NCBI GenBank assembly: GCA_963775875.1
Contig: CAVZKP010000022.1
Coordinates: 124,001-188,000 of the forward strand
Length of the DNA: 64,000 nt
Direction: 5' to 3'
From: AP-15 sp963775875
GTDB taxonomy: Bacteria; Pseudomonadota; Alphaproteobacteria; ATCC43930; CGMCC-115725
Below the pieces are notes generated by a model that made no database searches, was not told where the DNA came from, and saw nothing but the letters and a program-made list of their open reading frames with translations. The position numbers and the translations under genes were made by a program. This document shows, one piece after another, positions 27,454-37,700 of the stretch (positions are counted from its first letter, which is position 1; every line of letters starts with the position of its first letter).

Positions 27454-28392
27454 ATGAACCAGGAGATTACCGAATTACTGGAACAGCGCCTCGGGCGGCT
27501 GCATGCCAGGTTGCGGCTCGGCATCGAGGACGACCATGAGGGGCGGGTGTTCGGCCAGGGCCTGAACTTCTTTCATCCCGAGAATTGGTATTTCAGCCCC
27601 CGGGTGATTCGCGGCGCGCTAAAGCTGACCGGTTTGTACGGCCGGGCCCGCCGCAACGCCGAGGACGTGCAGATCCGGCGTCACGACATCATCATGCCGG
27701 GGCTGCCGGCCGGGTTCGACGGCTTTACCATCCTGCAGATCAGCGATCTGCATGTCGATATGAACCCGGGCGCGATGCGGCGCCTGATCGAGCTGCTGCC
27801 GGACCTTCGCTACGATCTTTGCGTCCTGACCGGCGATTATCGGGGCCGCACCTTCGGACCTTACGATGCGACGATCGAGGGCATGGCGCGGATGCGCGCC
27901 CACCTGACTGGGCCGGCCTACGGGGTTTTGGGCAATCACGATACGATCCGCATGGTCCCGGCGCTGGAAGGGATGGGCATCCGCATCCTGCTCAACGAGA
28001 CCGAGACGCTGGTCCGCGGCGCCGAACGGCTGTATCTGGCCGGCATCGACGACGCCCATTACTATCGGATGGACAATATCGAGAAGGCCGCCTTGCCCAT
28101 TCCCGACGGCGAATTTTCGATTTTGCTGTCGCATACGCCGGAGATCTACCGTCAGGCGGCGCATGCCGATTTCGATCTGATGCTGAGCGGACACACCCAT
28201 GGCGGCCAGATCTGCCTGCCGGGGGCGATCCCGATCACCCTCGACTCCGCGCTGCCGCGGCGCATGGGGTCGGGCTCCTGGCGCTACCGGCGGATGGTCG
28301 GCTACACCTCGGTCGGGGTCGGCTCGTGCATCGTCGCGGTCCGGATCAACTGCCCGCCGGAAATCACCCTGCATCAGTTGCGCCGCGGCTGA
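27454..28392 (+). CDS. Calcineurin-like metallophosphoesterase (YkuE-like)
   Basis: 312 residues from the ATG at 27454. All the metal-ligand motifs of the superfamily are present: TILQISDLHVD, VLTGDYRG, GVLGNHDTIRM, LLSHTPE and LSGHTHGGQICLPG. It lacks a clear signal peptide but starts with a short amphipathic region. The nearest known group is YkuE-like phosphohydrolases linked to cell-envelope lipids (removing a phosphate from UDP-DAG or lipid intermediates in some species). The substrate is not determined here. It converges with the CarS-like gene. Confidence 0.87.
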   Translation: MNQEITELLEQRLGRLHARLRLGIEDDHEGRVFGQGLNFFHPENWYFSPRVIRGALKLTGLYGRARRNAEDVQIRRHDIIMPGLPAGFDGFTILQISDLHVDMNPGAMRRLIELLPDLRYDLCVLTGDYRGRTFGPYDATIEGMARMRAHLTGPAYGVLGNHDTIRMVPALEGMGIRILLNETETLVRGAERLYLAGIDDAHYYRMDNIEKAALPIPDGEFSILLSHTPEIYRQAAHADFDLMLSGHTHGGQICLPGAIPITLDSALPRRMGSGSWRYRRMVGYTSVGVGSCIVAVRINCPPEITLHQLRRG

Positions 28393-28396
28393 GCCT

Positions 28397-28885
28397 CTAA
28401 TAAGGGCGGTCGCGCAGATCGAAGGCATAGAGCAGGCGCGAGAGCAGCAATTCGCCGACGAAGAATACCGCGACGCCGACCGCGACATCGCCAAGGGTCA
28501 ATGACAGCGGAGCGATGCAGGCGAGCAGCGGAAACAGCGATTCCGGGATCTGATCGAGGCCTACCGCCGGGCTGCTCGCCGGCAACCCCAGTCGGCGCTT
28601 GAAAAAACTGGAGCACAGATCGCCGGCCATCGCCAGGGCGCCGGTCAGCAGACCGATCTGCCAGGCGAGACCGACCAGCGGCGCGCCGGCAATCGTCACC
28701 AGAATGGCGAGCACGACCCCGCGAATCGTTTTCGAGCGGCCGAACAGTGGTCGTCCGTCGGCGAATTCCAGACCGCCGTCGAGCGGCCGCGCCAAGCGGG
28801 CGCCGAGCAGCTTGCCGGCGACCATCGGCGTCCCGTTGGCCAGGAGCAGCAGTACCAGCAGCTGGAAAATGACCGCGGGGTGCAT
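28397..28885 (-). CDS. CDP-archaeol synthase (CarS)-family membrane protein
   Basis: 162 residues with four or five hydrophobic segments. It matches the CarS/PF01864 family: NGTPMVAGKLLG at residue 17, LEFADGRPLFGRSKTIRGV around residue 40, GDLCSSFFKRRLGLPASSPAVGLDQIPESL near residue 90. In archaea this enzyme makes CDP-archaeol from CTP and a digeranylgeranylglyceryl phosphate, and it is related to CdsA. Bacterial members are common but their lipid is unknown. It overlaps no neighbour and converges with the phosphoesterase. Confidence 0.85.
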   Translation of the reverse strand: MHPAVIFQLLVLLLLANGTPMVAGKLLGARLARPLDGGLEFADGRPLFGRSKTIRGVVLAILVTIAGAPLVGLAWQIGLLTGALAMAGDLCSSFFKRRLGLPASSPAVGLDQIPESLFPLLACIAPLSLTLGDVAVGVAVFFVGELLLSRLLYAFDLRDRPY

Positions 28886-28889
28886 CGGC

Positions 28890-29972
28890 TCAGCGCGCGC
28901 TCAGCGCGGCTTGGTTGGTCCCGCCCCAGACCGCCACGGCCCCATTGCGGTCGGCGCCTGAAAGCAGCGGCGCTTCGGGCGCCAGCACCCAGCCCGCGAC
29001 ATCGGCGACGACCATCGGGCCGTCGAGATCGCGCAGCAGCATGTGGTAGCCGTGCTGGTAATAGGCCAGGCTGCGGGGGTCGCCGGGATCGTGCGGCAAT
29101 TCCCGGACAAAGCGGCGGATCGGCTGCTTCGGGATGATCTGATCATCGGCGCCATACATCAGCAGCAATGGCGCATGCAGCCGCGGGGCCGCGGCGAGAG
29201 CGGCGTCCATCAGGTTGACCAGACCCCAAATTGTATCGACCCGCGTCGCCTTGATCACCAGCGGATCGCGCCCCAGCGCCCGCAGCATTGCGATGTTGTC
29301 GGATGCCTGGATATGGAGCCCGCGGCCGGTCAGGGTCAGCCCCGGCATCAGACGCACGCCGGCCCACAGCGCCACGCGCGGTAGCAGATCCATCGTCGAC
29401 CGCCCCCAAACCGCCGGCGCGACCAGGATCAGCCCATCGACATCGGGGATCGCGACGCCGCTTTCGCCGGTCATTGCCACGACCGCCACCGCGCCGCCCA
29501 TGCTTTCGCCGAGCAGGTAGAGCGGTATGCCCGGGTAGCGGCGGCGCAAAATATCGCAGGCAGTCGCGGCGTCGGCGGCGAGCGCTTTGTGCCCCGGCCA
29601 GCGCCCGCGCCCGGGGGCGGCGCCAAAGCCGCGCTGGTCGTAGGCATAGGTGGCGATGCCATCCTTGGCCCAGGCCTCGCCCGGCGCGGCAAAGGCGTTG
29701 CTGTAATCGTTGAACCCGTGCAGCGCCAGGATCACCGCCTTGATCTGGCCCTGCGGCAGCCATTGGCGCAGCGGCAGCAATTGGCCATCGGCGGTGATGA
29801 AATCGTGATCGGTGAACCGCGGCTTCGGATCAGCGGCGCCGTGGCGGGCATCGGCCACGCCGAGCGCGGCCGGCCGGTTCGACGGCGGCGCACAGGCGCT
29901 CAGCATGACCAGCGCGATGGTGATGCACAGGCCGCCCAAGCGGCCGGTGATCCGCGGGCGGCGGTTGCTCAC
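28890..29972 (-). CDS. Alpha/beta hydrolase lipoprotein (monoacylglycerol-lipase type)
   Basis: The open frame starts far upstream at 30137, but a lipoprotein signal (GLCITIALVMLSACAPP) appears just after the GTG at 29972, so that start is preferred (about 360 residues). The hydrolase part has ILALHGFNDYSNAF (oxyanion region), nucleophile in YLLGESMGGAVAV, acid near LLLMYGADDQIIPKQ, and His in GYHMLLRD. It resembles Hydrolase_4 lysophospholipases and monoglyceride lipases, here predicted to be exported and lipid-anchored. It may follow the same promoter as the CarS-like gene 4 bp downstream. Confidence 0.78.
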   Translation of the reverse strand: MSNRRPRITGRLGGLCITIALVMLSACAPPSNRPAALGVADARHGAADPKPRFTDHDFITADGQLLPLRQWLPQGQIKAVILALHGFNDYSNAFAAPGEAWAKDGIATYAYDQRGFGAAPGRGRWPGHKALAADAATACDILRRRYPGIPLYLLGESMGGAVAVVAMTGESGVAIPDVDGLILVAPAVWGRSTMDLLPRVALWAGVRLMPGLTLTGRGLHIQASDNIAMLRALGRDPLVIKATRVDTIWGLVNLMDAALAAAPRLHAPLLLMYGADDQIIPKQPIRRFVRELPHDPGDPRSLAYYQHGYHMLLRDLDGPMVVADVAGWVLAPEAPLLSGADRNGAVAVWGGTNQAALSAR

Positions 29973-30229
29973 GCCGGTCCCGGAGTGTTTCCCTGCCCGC
30001 GCGCCCGCGCGCTCGGAAGCCTGCTGCAGCGCGTGCGCACTCGCCGCGACCAGCGGCGCTGGCGAGCTGCGTTGCGGGTTGGCGAGGCGTCGCCCCGGTG
30101 CTGCTGCCCGATCGCCGGGAGCGGAGGAACGGGTCATTGATTGTGCGCCGGGTCGCTGCGTATCATCGCCGCGCGCAAATCGTCAACCGGGCGCTGCGGC
30201 GTGCCGGGTACGGAGGTTTCGGCTGGTCC

Positions 30230-30442
30230 ATGGCGCCCTTTGAGACCATCTACATCGACGGGATGGTCGCTGCCTGCAACGGCGGCGGCGGACCGCTCGG
30301 CCACCCCAGGGTGTATTTGAACCTCGCTCCCGCCGGCCGGGCCGAATGTCCCTATTGTTCCCGCCTCTACCTCAACCGCGCGATCGCCGGTGCGGCGGGC
30401 GACGGGCTGCCGCCGAGCGGCGAGGAAAGGCGCAACATCTGA
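30230..30442 (+). CDS. Small zinc-finger (zf-CHCC, NDUFS6-like) protein
   Basis: 70 residues from the ATG at 30230. The signature is ACNGGGGPLGHPRVYLNL followed by CPYCSRLYLNR, giving Cys, His, Cys, Cys for one zinc, as in the bacterial homologues of complex I subunit NDUFS6. These proteins help assemble or stabilise NADH dehydrogenase. GGAGG lies 13 bases before the ATG, rather far, so an upstream start cannot be excluded. It precedes polA by 12 bp. Confidence 0.82.
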   Translation: MAPFETIYIDGMVAACNGGGGPLGHPRVYLNLAPAGRAECPYCSRLYLNRAIAGAAGDGLPPSGEERRNI

Positions 30443-30454
30443 AAGCAGGAACCT

Positions 30455-33320
30455 GTGGACGAGATCAAAGAGCCCGCCCTCGCGCCCGCCCGCGAACTCG
30501 ATCCGGGGGCCGCGATCGCCGCTGAGCCGGTGGCGCCGGCCGTGGCGCCGGCGGCTTCGGCTGCACCGCATCATGTTTTTCTGATCGACGGTTCCGGTTT
30601 CATCTTTCGTGCCTACCACGCGCTGCCGCCGCTGTCGCGCTCCGACGGCACGCCGATGGGCGCGGTGCTCGGCTTCAGCAATATGCTGGCGAAATTGCTC
30701 AGCGAGACCGACGCCGATCATATCGCGGTGGTCTTCGATTATTCCGGCAGTTCGTTCCGCAACCGCCTCTACGATCAGTACAAGGCGCAGCGGCCGGAAG
30801 CGCCGCCGGATCTCGCCGTGCAGTTCCCGCTGGTGCGGCGCGCCACCAAGGCCTTTGGCGTGTGTCAGATCGAACTCGAGGATTTCGAGGCCGACGATCT
30901 GATCGCCACCTATGCCCGCCACGCCGCCGAGGCCGGCGCCCAGGTCACCATCGTCTCTTCCGACAAGGATCTGATGCAGCTGGTGAATGACAAAATCACG
31001 ATGCTCGATCCGATCCGGAATCGGCCGATCGGCGAGGCCGAGGTGCGCGAGAAATTTGGCGTCGGCCCGGAAAAGGTCATCGACGTTCAGGCCTTGTGTG
31101 GCGACAGCGTCGACAATGTTCCCGGCGTCCCCGGCATCGGGGTCAAAACCGCGGCAGAGCTGATCAATACTTATGGCGATCTCGAAACCTTGCTCGCCCG
31201 TGCTGCCGAGATCAAGCAGCCGAAGCGACGCCAGTCGTTGATCGACAATGAAAACCAGGCGCGTTTGTCGAAGGAATTGGTCAAGCTCGACGACAACGCC
31301 CCGCTGCCCTGCCCATTGTCTGCGCTGGCCGTGGCGCCGCCCGATCCCGACACGCTGTTGCCGTTCCTGCGCGAGATGGAGTTCCGAGCGCTAGCCACCC
31401 GGATGGCGCAACGGCTTTCCGGGCTGGCGCCGGTCGTCGCGCCCGAGCACCCCGAGCCGGTAATCCCGGAGTTGCTGCCGTTTTCGGCGCCGCATACCTA
31501 CGCCCTGATCGACACGCTCGAAGGCCTCGACCACTGGATCGAGGCGGCATTCCAGGCGGGCGCGGTGTCGATCTGGCCGGTCGCGAGCGCCGTCGCCGGC
31601 GTGCGGCCGAGTTTGGCAGGCATCGCGCTCGCCTTGTCGCCGGGGCTGGCCGCCTATGTCCCGCTCGCGCACCGCCCGGCGGCGGAGCTCGACCTCGCCG
31701 CGCCGTCCGAGCTTACCCTCGAAGCGGCGATCGGCCGCTTGCGGCCGCTGCTGGAGGATCCGGGCGTTCTCAAAATCGGCCACGACGTGAAGACCATCGC
31801 GCATCTGCTGTCGCGCTGGAACATCACGCTGGCGCCCTACGACTGCACGATGCTGATGTCCTATGTGCTCGATGGCGGGCAGTTCGAGCACTCGATCGAG
31901 AATCTGGTGCGGCGTTCTTTCGAGCACGAGCTGACCTCGCTCAAGGAGCTGATCGGCACCGGCAAGAGCCTGATCGCCTTTGCCGAGGTGCCGGCCGAGC
32001 GGGCGCGCGACTTCGCCGCCGAGCGGGCTGATGCGGTGCTGCGGCTCCATGCGCTGTTCAAGGCGCGGCTGGTGCGCGAGCAGATGACCGCGTTCTACGA
32101 GACGATTGAACGGCCGCTGGCGCCGATCGTCGCGGCGATGGAGCGGGAAGGGATCAAGGTCGATCGCGACGCCCTCGCCCTCCTCTCGCGAGATTTCGGC
32201 GCGGCGCATCGCCGAGCTCGAAGCCGCGATCTATCGCGCGGTCGGCAATGATTTCAACATCGGGTCGACCAAGCAGTTGGGCGAGGTGCTGTTCGAAAAG
32301 CTCGGCCTGCCCGGCGGGAAAAAGGGCAAGACCGGCGCCTACGGCACCGACGCCTCGATCCTCGAAGAGCTGGCGCCATTGCACGAGGTGCCGCGCCAGG
32401 TGCTCGAATGGCGCCAGCTGACCAAGCTCAAATCGACCTATGCCGATGCGCTGGCCGACGAAATCGACCGCGAGACCGGGCGGGTGCACACCTCGTACGC
32501 GCTGGCCGTGGCGGCAACCGGACGGTTCTCGTCGAACAATCCCAATCTTCAGAACATCCCGATCCGCACCGAGGAGGGACGGCGCATCCGCCGCGCCTTT
32601 ATCGCCGAGCCCGGCAATTTGCTGCTGTCGGCCGATTACAGCCAGATCGAGCTGCGGCTCGCCGCCCATGTGGCCGAGGTGCCGGAGCTGAAGCAGGCGT
32701 TCCACGACGGGGTCGACATTCACGCGCTGACCGCGAGCCAGGTGTTCGGCGTGCCGCTGGCGACGATGGACGCAGCCACCCGGCGGCGGGCCAAGGCGAT
32801 CAATTTCGGCATCATCTACGGCATCAGCGCCTTTGGCCTCGGCGCCCAGATCGGCGTGCCGCAGGCCGAAGCCGCGGCCTATATCCGCGCCTATTTCGAG
32901 CGCTTCCCGGCAATCCGCGCCTATATGGAGCGGATCAAGACCGATTGCCGCAGCACCGGCTATGTCGAGACCATCTTTGGCCGCAAATGCTGGATCGCCG
33001 GCATCCGCGACGCCAACCCGGCGCGCCGCGCCGGCGCCGAGCGCCAGGCGATCAACGCGCCGTTGCAGGGCTCGGCCGCCGACATCATCAAGCGGGCGAT
33101 GAACCGGATCCCGGCCGCCCTGGCCGGCGAGGGCCTGCAGGCCCGCATGCTGCTCCAGGTCCATGACGAGCTGTTGTTCGAGGTGCCCGAAGCCGAGGTC
33201 GAGGCGACCGCGCGCGTCGTCAAGACGGTGATGGAAGGCGCCTGCGCGCCACACTGCGAACTCTCGGTGCCGCTGGTCGTCGAAACCGGCTCGGCCGAAA
33301 GCTGGGACGAGGCGCATTAG
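30455..33320 (+). CDS. polA: DNA polymerase I, with an apparent +1 frameshift
   Basis: The first frame (GTG at 30455) has the 5'-3' exonuclease (HVFLIDGSGFIFRAYHAL at residues 40-57, DNVPGVPGIGVKTAAEL near 220). A degenerate 3'-5' exonuclease fold follows. The second frame has the polymerase motifs A (LSADYSQIELRLAAHV), B (RRRAKAINFGIIYG) and C (LLQVHDELLFE). Dropping one G near 32201-32206 rejoins them as LLSRDFGARIAELEAAIY. The proofreading residues are missing: the D-x-E positions (374-376) read WPV, Tyr497 is Phe520 and Asp501 is Arg524, while Asp463 remains. It is expected to be essential for Okazaki-fragment processing, so the break is probably a sequence error. Confidence 0.9.
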
Positions 33321-33769
33321 CTCAAAACCCCCTCCAACTCTGCTTTGGCCTGCTCGCTTTTTAAGAACCTCTCGCGGGCGTAAAAGAGCAGCACGATCGC
33401 GCTTGCGAGAAATAGAACGCCAAGACCTGTTTCTAAAACATGATTCAGCATTTCCGAACTTGATAGGATAATGAGAATTGTGGCTGCTATTCCGAGGAGC
33501 ACGGGCTCCACAGCCTCGTCAGGTCCAGGCGTAAATAACATATAAGCTAAATCGACTGCGGCTGAAAAGGCGAGCGCGTGGCCGACCGTCTCCAGGATGG
33601 GATGTGCTAACAGGAATGATGTCATAGGAGTTGAAAGCCATCTCAGTGTAAAATCAAGATAAGTGAGGAGTTTTAGGATTACTAAAATAAAGATACCCAA
33701 TCCTATTAGCGCCTGGACGGCTGTTTTCAACCGTTTTACCATACTGTTCAACGTCTGTTTTTTCGTCAT
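33317..33769 (-). CDS. Hypothetical integral membrane protein (150 aa)
   Basis: The start is set at 33769 (MTKKQTLNSMVKRLKTA, a basic n-region), with an upstream in-frame ATG at 33817 possible. There are three or four hydrophobic segments at about residues 20-38, 60-80, 90-108 and 115-132, followed by a charged, helical tail (RERFLKSEQAKAELEGVLS). Its codon use is less GC-rich than its neighbours, which suggests recent acquisition. No family was recognised. Its last 4 bases overlap the end of polA on the other strand. Confidence 0.6.
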   Translation of the reverse strand: MTKKQTLNSMVKRLKTAVQALIGLGIFILVILKLLTYLDFTLRWLSTPMTSFLLAHPILETVGHALAFSAAVDLAYMLFTPGPDEAVEPVLLGIAATILIILSSSEMLNHVLETGLGVLFLASAIVLLFYARERFLKSEQAKAELEGVLS

Positions 33770-33823
33770 TGATCTGCCAACTCTGGATCTGGAAGACCAC
33801 GTCCTGCCTCGGCTCACAACAAC

Positions 33824-33855
33824 AATCGGCCGGGCGCGAGGCCCGGCCGATCGTT
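33824..33855 (-). terminator. Hairpin after the Bax-inhibitor gene
   Basis: Arms of about 11-15 bases (core ATCGGCCGGGC and complement) around a 5-base loop, just past the minus-strand Bax-inhibitor stop at 33881, followed on that strand by a T-rich stretch (TTGTTGTTG). It fits a rho-independent terminator. Confidence 0.65.
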
Positions 33856-33880
33856 GAGGCTTGCGGTATCTGCCGCAGGT

Positions 33881-34597
33881 TTAGTTGCGGCGGGTGCCGA
33901 GCAATTGCATCAGCATCATGAACAGGTTGATGAAGTCGAGGTACAGCCGCAACGCGCCCATGATCGCCTTCTTGCTGGCGATCTCGGCGCCGTCACCCTC
34001 GTAATACATCTCCTTGATCTGCTGCGTGTCCCACGCGGTCAGGCCGGTGAAGACGATGACCCCGATGATCGAGATCGCGAATTGCAGCGCGCTCGAAACC
34101 AGGAACATGTTGACCAGGGAGGCGATGATGACGCCGATCAGCCCCATGAACAGGAACGAGCCGAACTGCGACAGATCGCGCCGGGTCGTGTAGCCATAGA
34201 GGCTCATCGCCGCAAAGGTGCCGGCGGTAATAAAGAACACCCGCGCGATGCTCTCGTGCGTAAACACGATGAACAATACCGCCAGCGACAAACCCATCAG
34301 CGCGGAGTAGCCCCAGAAGACGAGCTGCAACGTGCTCGCCTGCATCTTTTGGACGCCGAAACTCATCAGCATCACGAGCCCGAGCGGCGCCAGAATAATC
34401 AGCCAGATCAGTGGCGTGCGCGCGATCGACTCGTAGAACCCCGATGCAGCCGCGACATAGGCGACGATGCCGGTCAGTGCGAGCCCCGACGCCATATAGT
34501 TGTAGACGCGGAGCATATACTCCCGAAGCCCGACATCGATGCCGACCGCGGTGTCCGCCGGCCGCACCGTCCAGCGGGGCTGCGAACCTAACGCCAT
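33881..34597 (-). CDS. Bax inhibitor-1/YccA-family membrane protein
   Basis: 238 residues from the ATG at 34597 (TTTGGAGGGGGTCT upstream). Seven membrane segments are visible. The family signature is MLRVYNYMASGLALTGIVAYVAA near the N-terminus, and DTQQIKEMYYEGDGAEIASKKA in the C-terminal part (Asp-rich and charged) before the last span. The bacterial members behave as pH-gated calcium leak channels or interact with FtsH. It lies 127 bp from the ABC gene, with no sign of a shared operon. Confidence 0.9.
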   Translation of the reverse strand: MALGSQPRWTVRPADTAVGIDVGLREYMLRVYNYMASGLALTGIVAYVAAASGFYESIARTPLIWLIILAPLGLVMLMSFGVQKMQASTLQLVFWGYSALMGLSLAVLFIVFTHESIARVFFITAGTFAAMSLYGYTTRRDLSQFGSFLFMGLIGVIIASLVNMFLVSSALQFAISIIGVIVFTGLTAWDTQQIKEMYYEGDGAEIASKKAIMGALRLYLDFINLFMMLMQLLGTRRN

Positions 34598-34724
34598 AGA
34601 CCCCCTCCAAAGAGAGAAGCAGCGCGAGGGAAATTCCTCGCGCCCCGGATATTGGCACAAAACAAGATCTTTTCAATGACCCTTCGCCGGCGATGCGGGC
34701 CCGCCATCTGCCGCCGCGACGGCG

Positions 34725-37700
34725 CTATTCGGCGCGCAGATAGGATGCGGGCTTGGCCCCGAGTGCGCGCCAGGTGCCGGCAAAGCCCAGCGCCAGGGTA
34801 AGGAGCGTCGCCAGCACCACGGTCCAAAGCAGCGGCAGCGGCAGGAATACCCAATCGAGCCGCATCAGCCGGGTCACCGCAAAGTAAGCGGCGAGGGTGC
34901 CGAGCCCGCCGGCGCCCAGGGCGGCGAGCAGGCCGAGCAGGCCGTATTCGATCAGGAAGGCGCCGGCGACCATGCCGCTGGTGGCGCCCAGCACTTTCAG
35001 CACCACCGCGTCGTAGACCCGGCGCCGATGGCTCGCGGCGATCGCCCCGCCCAGCACCAGCGCGCCGGCGGCGAGGGTGACCAGCGCCGCCATCCGAACC
35101 GCGTCCCCGATCATGCCGACGACGCGGTCGACCGCGGCCAGCGCCTCGCGCACCGGGATCGCCGAGACATTGGGGAACCGCTCGGTCACCCGGCGCACCA
35201 GACCTTCCTCCCCGGTCTGCGGCAGATAGACCGCGGCGAGGTGGGTCTGCGGCGCCTGTTCGAGCGTGCCCGGGGCAAACACCAGGGCGAAATTGATGCC
35301 GAGCCGCTGCCAATCGATCGCCCGCAGATTGGCGATGCGCGCGGTGATCTCGCGGCCGAGCAGGTTGACGCTCAGGCTGTCGCCGACCTTGAGCCCCATG
35401 CCCTGCGCCAGACCCGCGTCGAACGAGACCAGCGGCGGGCCATGATAATCGGGCGGCCACCACGCGCCGGCAACCAGCCGCGAGCCCTTTGGCATGGTCG
35501 CGGCATAGGTCAGCCCGCGGTCGCTGCGCAACGCCCATCGCGCGTCGGACATCACCGGCGCCTTTTCCACCGGAACCCCGTTCAGCCGGATGATGCGGCC
35601 GCGCATCATCGGCACCTGGTCGAAACGCGCGCCCGGCGTGGCGTGCACGATCTCCTCGAACCCGGCGAGCTGGTCGGGCTGGATGTCGATAAAGAAAAAG
35701 GCCGGCGCCTCGGCCGGCAGCCGGGTCTCGATCTCGCGAGCGAGATTGCCTTCGACCAGCGCCACCGCGACCATCACGGTCAGGCCGATGCCGAGCGACA
35801 GCACGATCTGGGCGGTGGGCGCGCCGGGCCGGTGCAAATTGGCCAGCGCCAGGCGCAGCAGCGGGCGCCGCGGCCGGCCGAGCTTGCCGGCGCCGAGGAC
35901 CACGGCGGCTCCGGCCGCGCGGAAGATGGCGAACCCGCCGATCGCCCCGGCGAGGAACCACAGCGCCAGGATGCGGTCCTGGGCGGCGGCGACAACCAAC
36001 CCCGCCAGCGCGGCCACCAGCAGCGCCGTCGCCGCCCCGGCGATGCGCGGCACCCGGCGCCGGGTGCGATCGACCATGTCGCGGAACAGGGCCCCGGCCG
36101 GGATCCGGCCGATCGCGGCGAGCGGCCACAGCGAGAACACGCACACCGTCAGCAAGCCGTAAAGCGCCGCCAGACCCAGCGGCGCCGGATAGAGGCCGAG
36201 CCGGGCCGGAACCGGCAGCACCTCGGCGAGGAATGGCCGGGCGGCGATCGGCAACACGGCGCCGAGCCCCAGGCCGGCGCCGATGCCGGCGAGCGCCAGC
36301 ACCATCAGCTCGATCAGATAGACCGCGCAAACCAGCCGGGTCGAGGCGCCGAGGCATTTCAAGGTGGCGATCGTCGCCGTCTTTGCCTCGATATGGCCGC
36401 GGACCGCATTGCCGATGCCGACCCCGCCGACCAGCAGCGCGGTCAACCCGATCAGCGACATAAACTGCGCGATCCGGCCGAGCAGCCCCTGCAATGGGCG
36501 CGCCGCTTCGCCAAAGCTGCGGATCTGCCAGCCCGCCTGCGGAAAGGCGGCCCGCGCCGCCTCGGTCCATCGCGCGGCATCGGCTCCGGCGGGAAGCCGC
36601 AATCGGTAATCGTAGGTGACCAGCGCGCCCGGCTGGATCAGCCTGGTCTGGGGCAGTGCTGCGGCCGAGATCATTACCCGCGGGCCGAGGATCAGCCCGC
36701 TCGCCGCGGCGTCGGGCTCGCGCATGATCGTGCCGCGCACTATCAGCCTCGCCTCGCCGATCCGGATGGTGTCGCCGAGCTTCACCCCGAGCCGATCGAG
36801 GAGGACGGGGTCGACCACCGCCCCGAACCCGCCATCGCGGCTGCCGAGCGCTGCGCCCAGAGCCTGCGCCGGGGCCAGAACCACCCGGCCATAGAGCGGA
36901 TAGGCGGCATCGACCGCCTTCAGCTCGATCAGGCTGTGCCGGCTGCCGTCGGGCGTGCGCGCCATCGCCCGCAGGGTGGCGACCTCGGACAGGCTGCCGC
37001 TGCGCGCCAGAAAGGCGTGTTCGGCGGCGTCGGCCGGCCGGTAGGCGAGCCGCGCCTCGACATCGCCGCCGAGCAGCTCGCGCGCATCCCCGGCGATGCC
37101 GGCGTTCAGCGAGGCGGCAAGCGAGCCGATCGCGGCGATCGCGGCGACGCCGAGCAGAATGCAGCCGAAAAAGACGCGCAAGCCGCGCAGGCCGCCGCGC
37201 AGCTCGCGGCGCGCCAGCCGAAACGGATAGAGCGGCGAGGGCGCCCTCAAAGCGCTCGCCGCCCGGCGCCGAGCCGCAGCGGCAGCGGCGCGCCGGTCTT
37301 CGGCGATGCGGCCATCGGCCAGCCGGATCTGCCGCTCGCAGCGCTCGGCCAGGCTCGCATCATGGGTGATCAGCAGCAGGGTCGTGCCGTGGCGGGCCTG
37401 GTGCTCGAACAGGCAATCGATGACCAGCCGGCCGGTGGCGCCGTCGAGGTTACCGGTAGGCTCGTCGGCGAGCAGCAGCCGGGGGCCGGCGATAAAGGCG
37501 CGGGCGATCGCCACTCGCTGCTGCTCGCCACCCGAAAGCTGCACCGGATAATGGCCGAGACGATGGCCGAGACCGACCGCGGCGAGACCTTGCTCGGCCG
37601 CCGCGAACGCGTCGGCAGATCCGCCGAGCTCCAGCGGCAATGCCACGTTTTCGAGCGCTGTCATCGTCGGGATCAGATGAAAGGCCTGAAAGACGATGCC

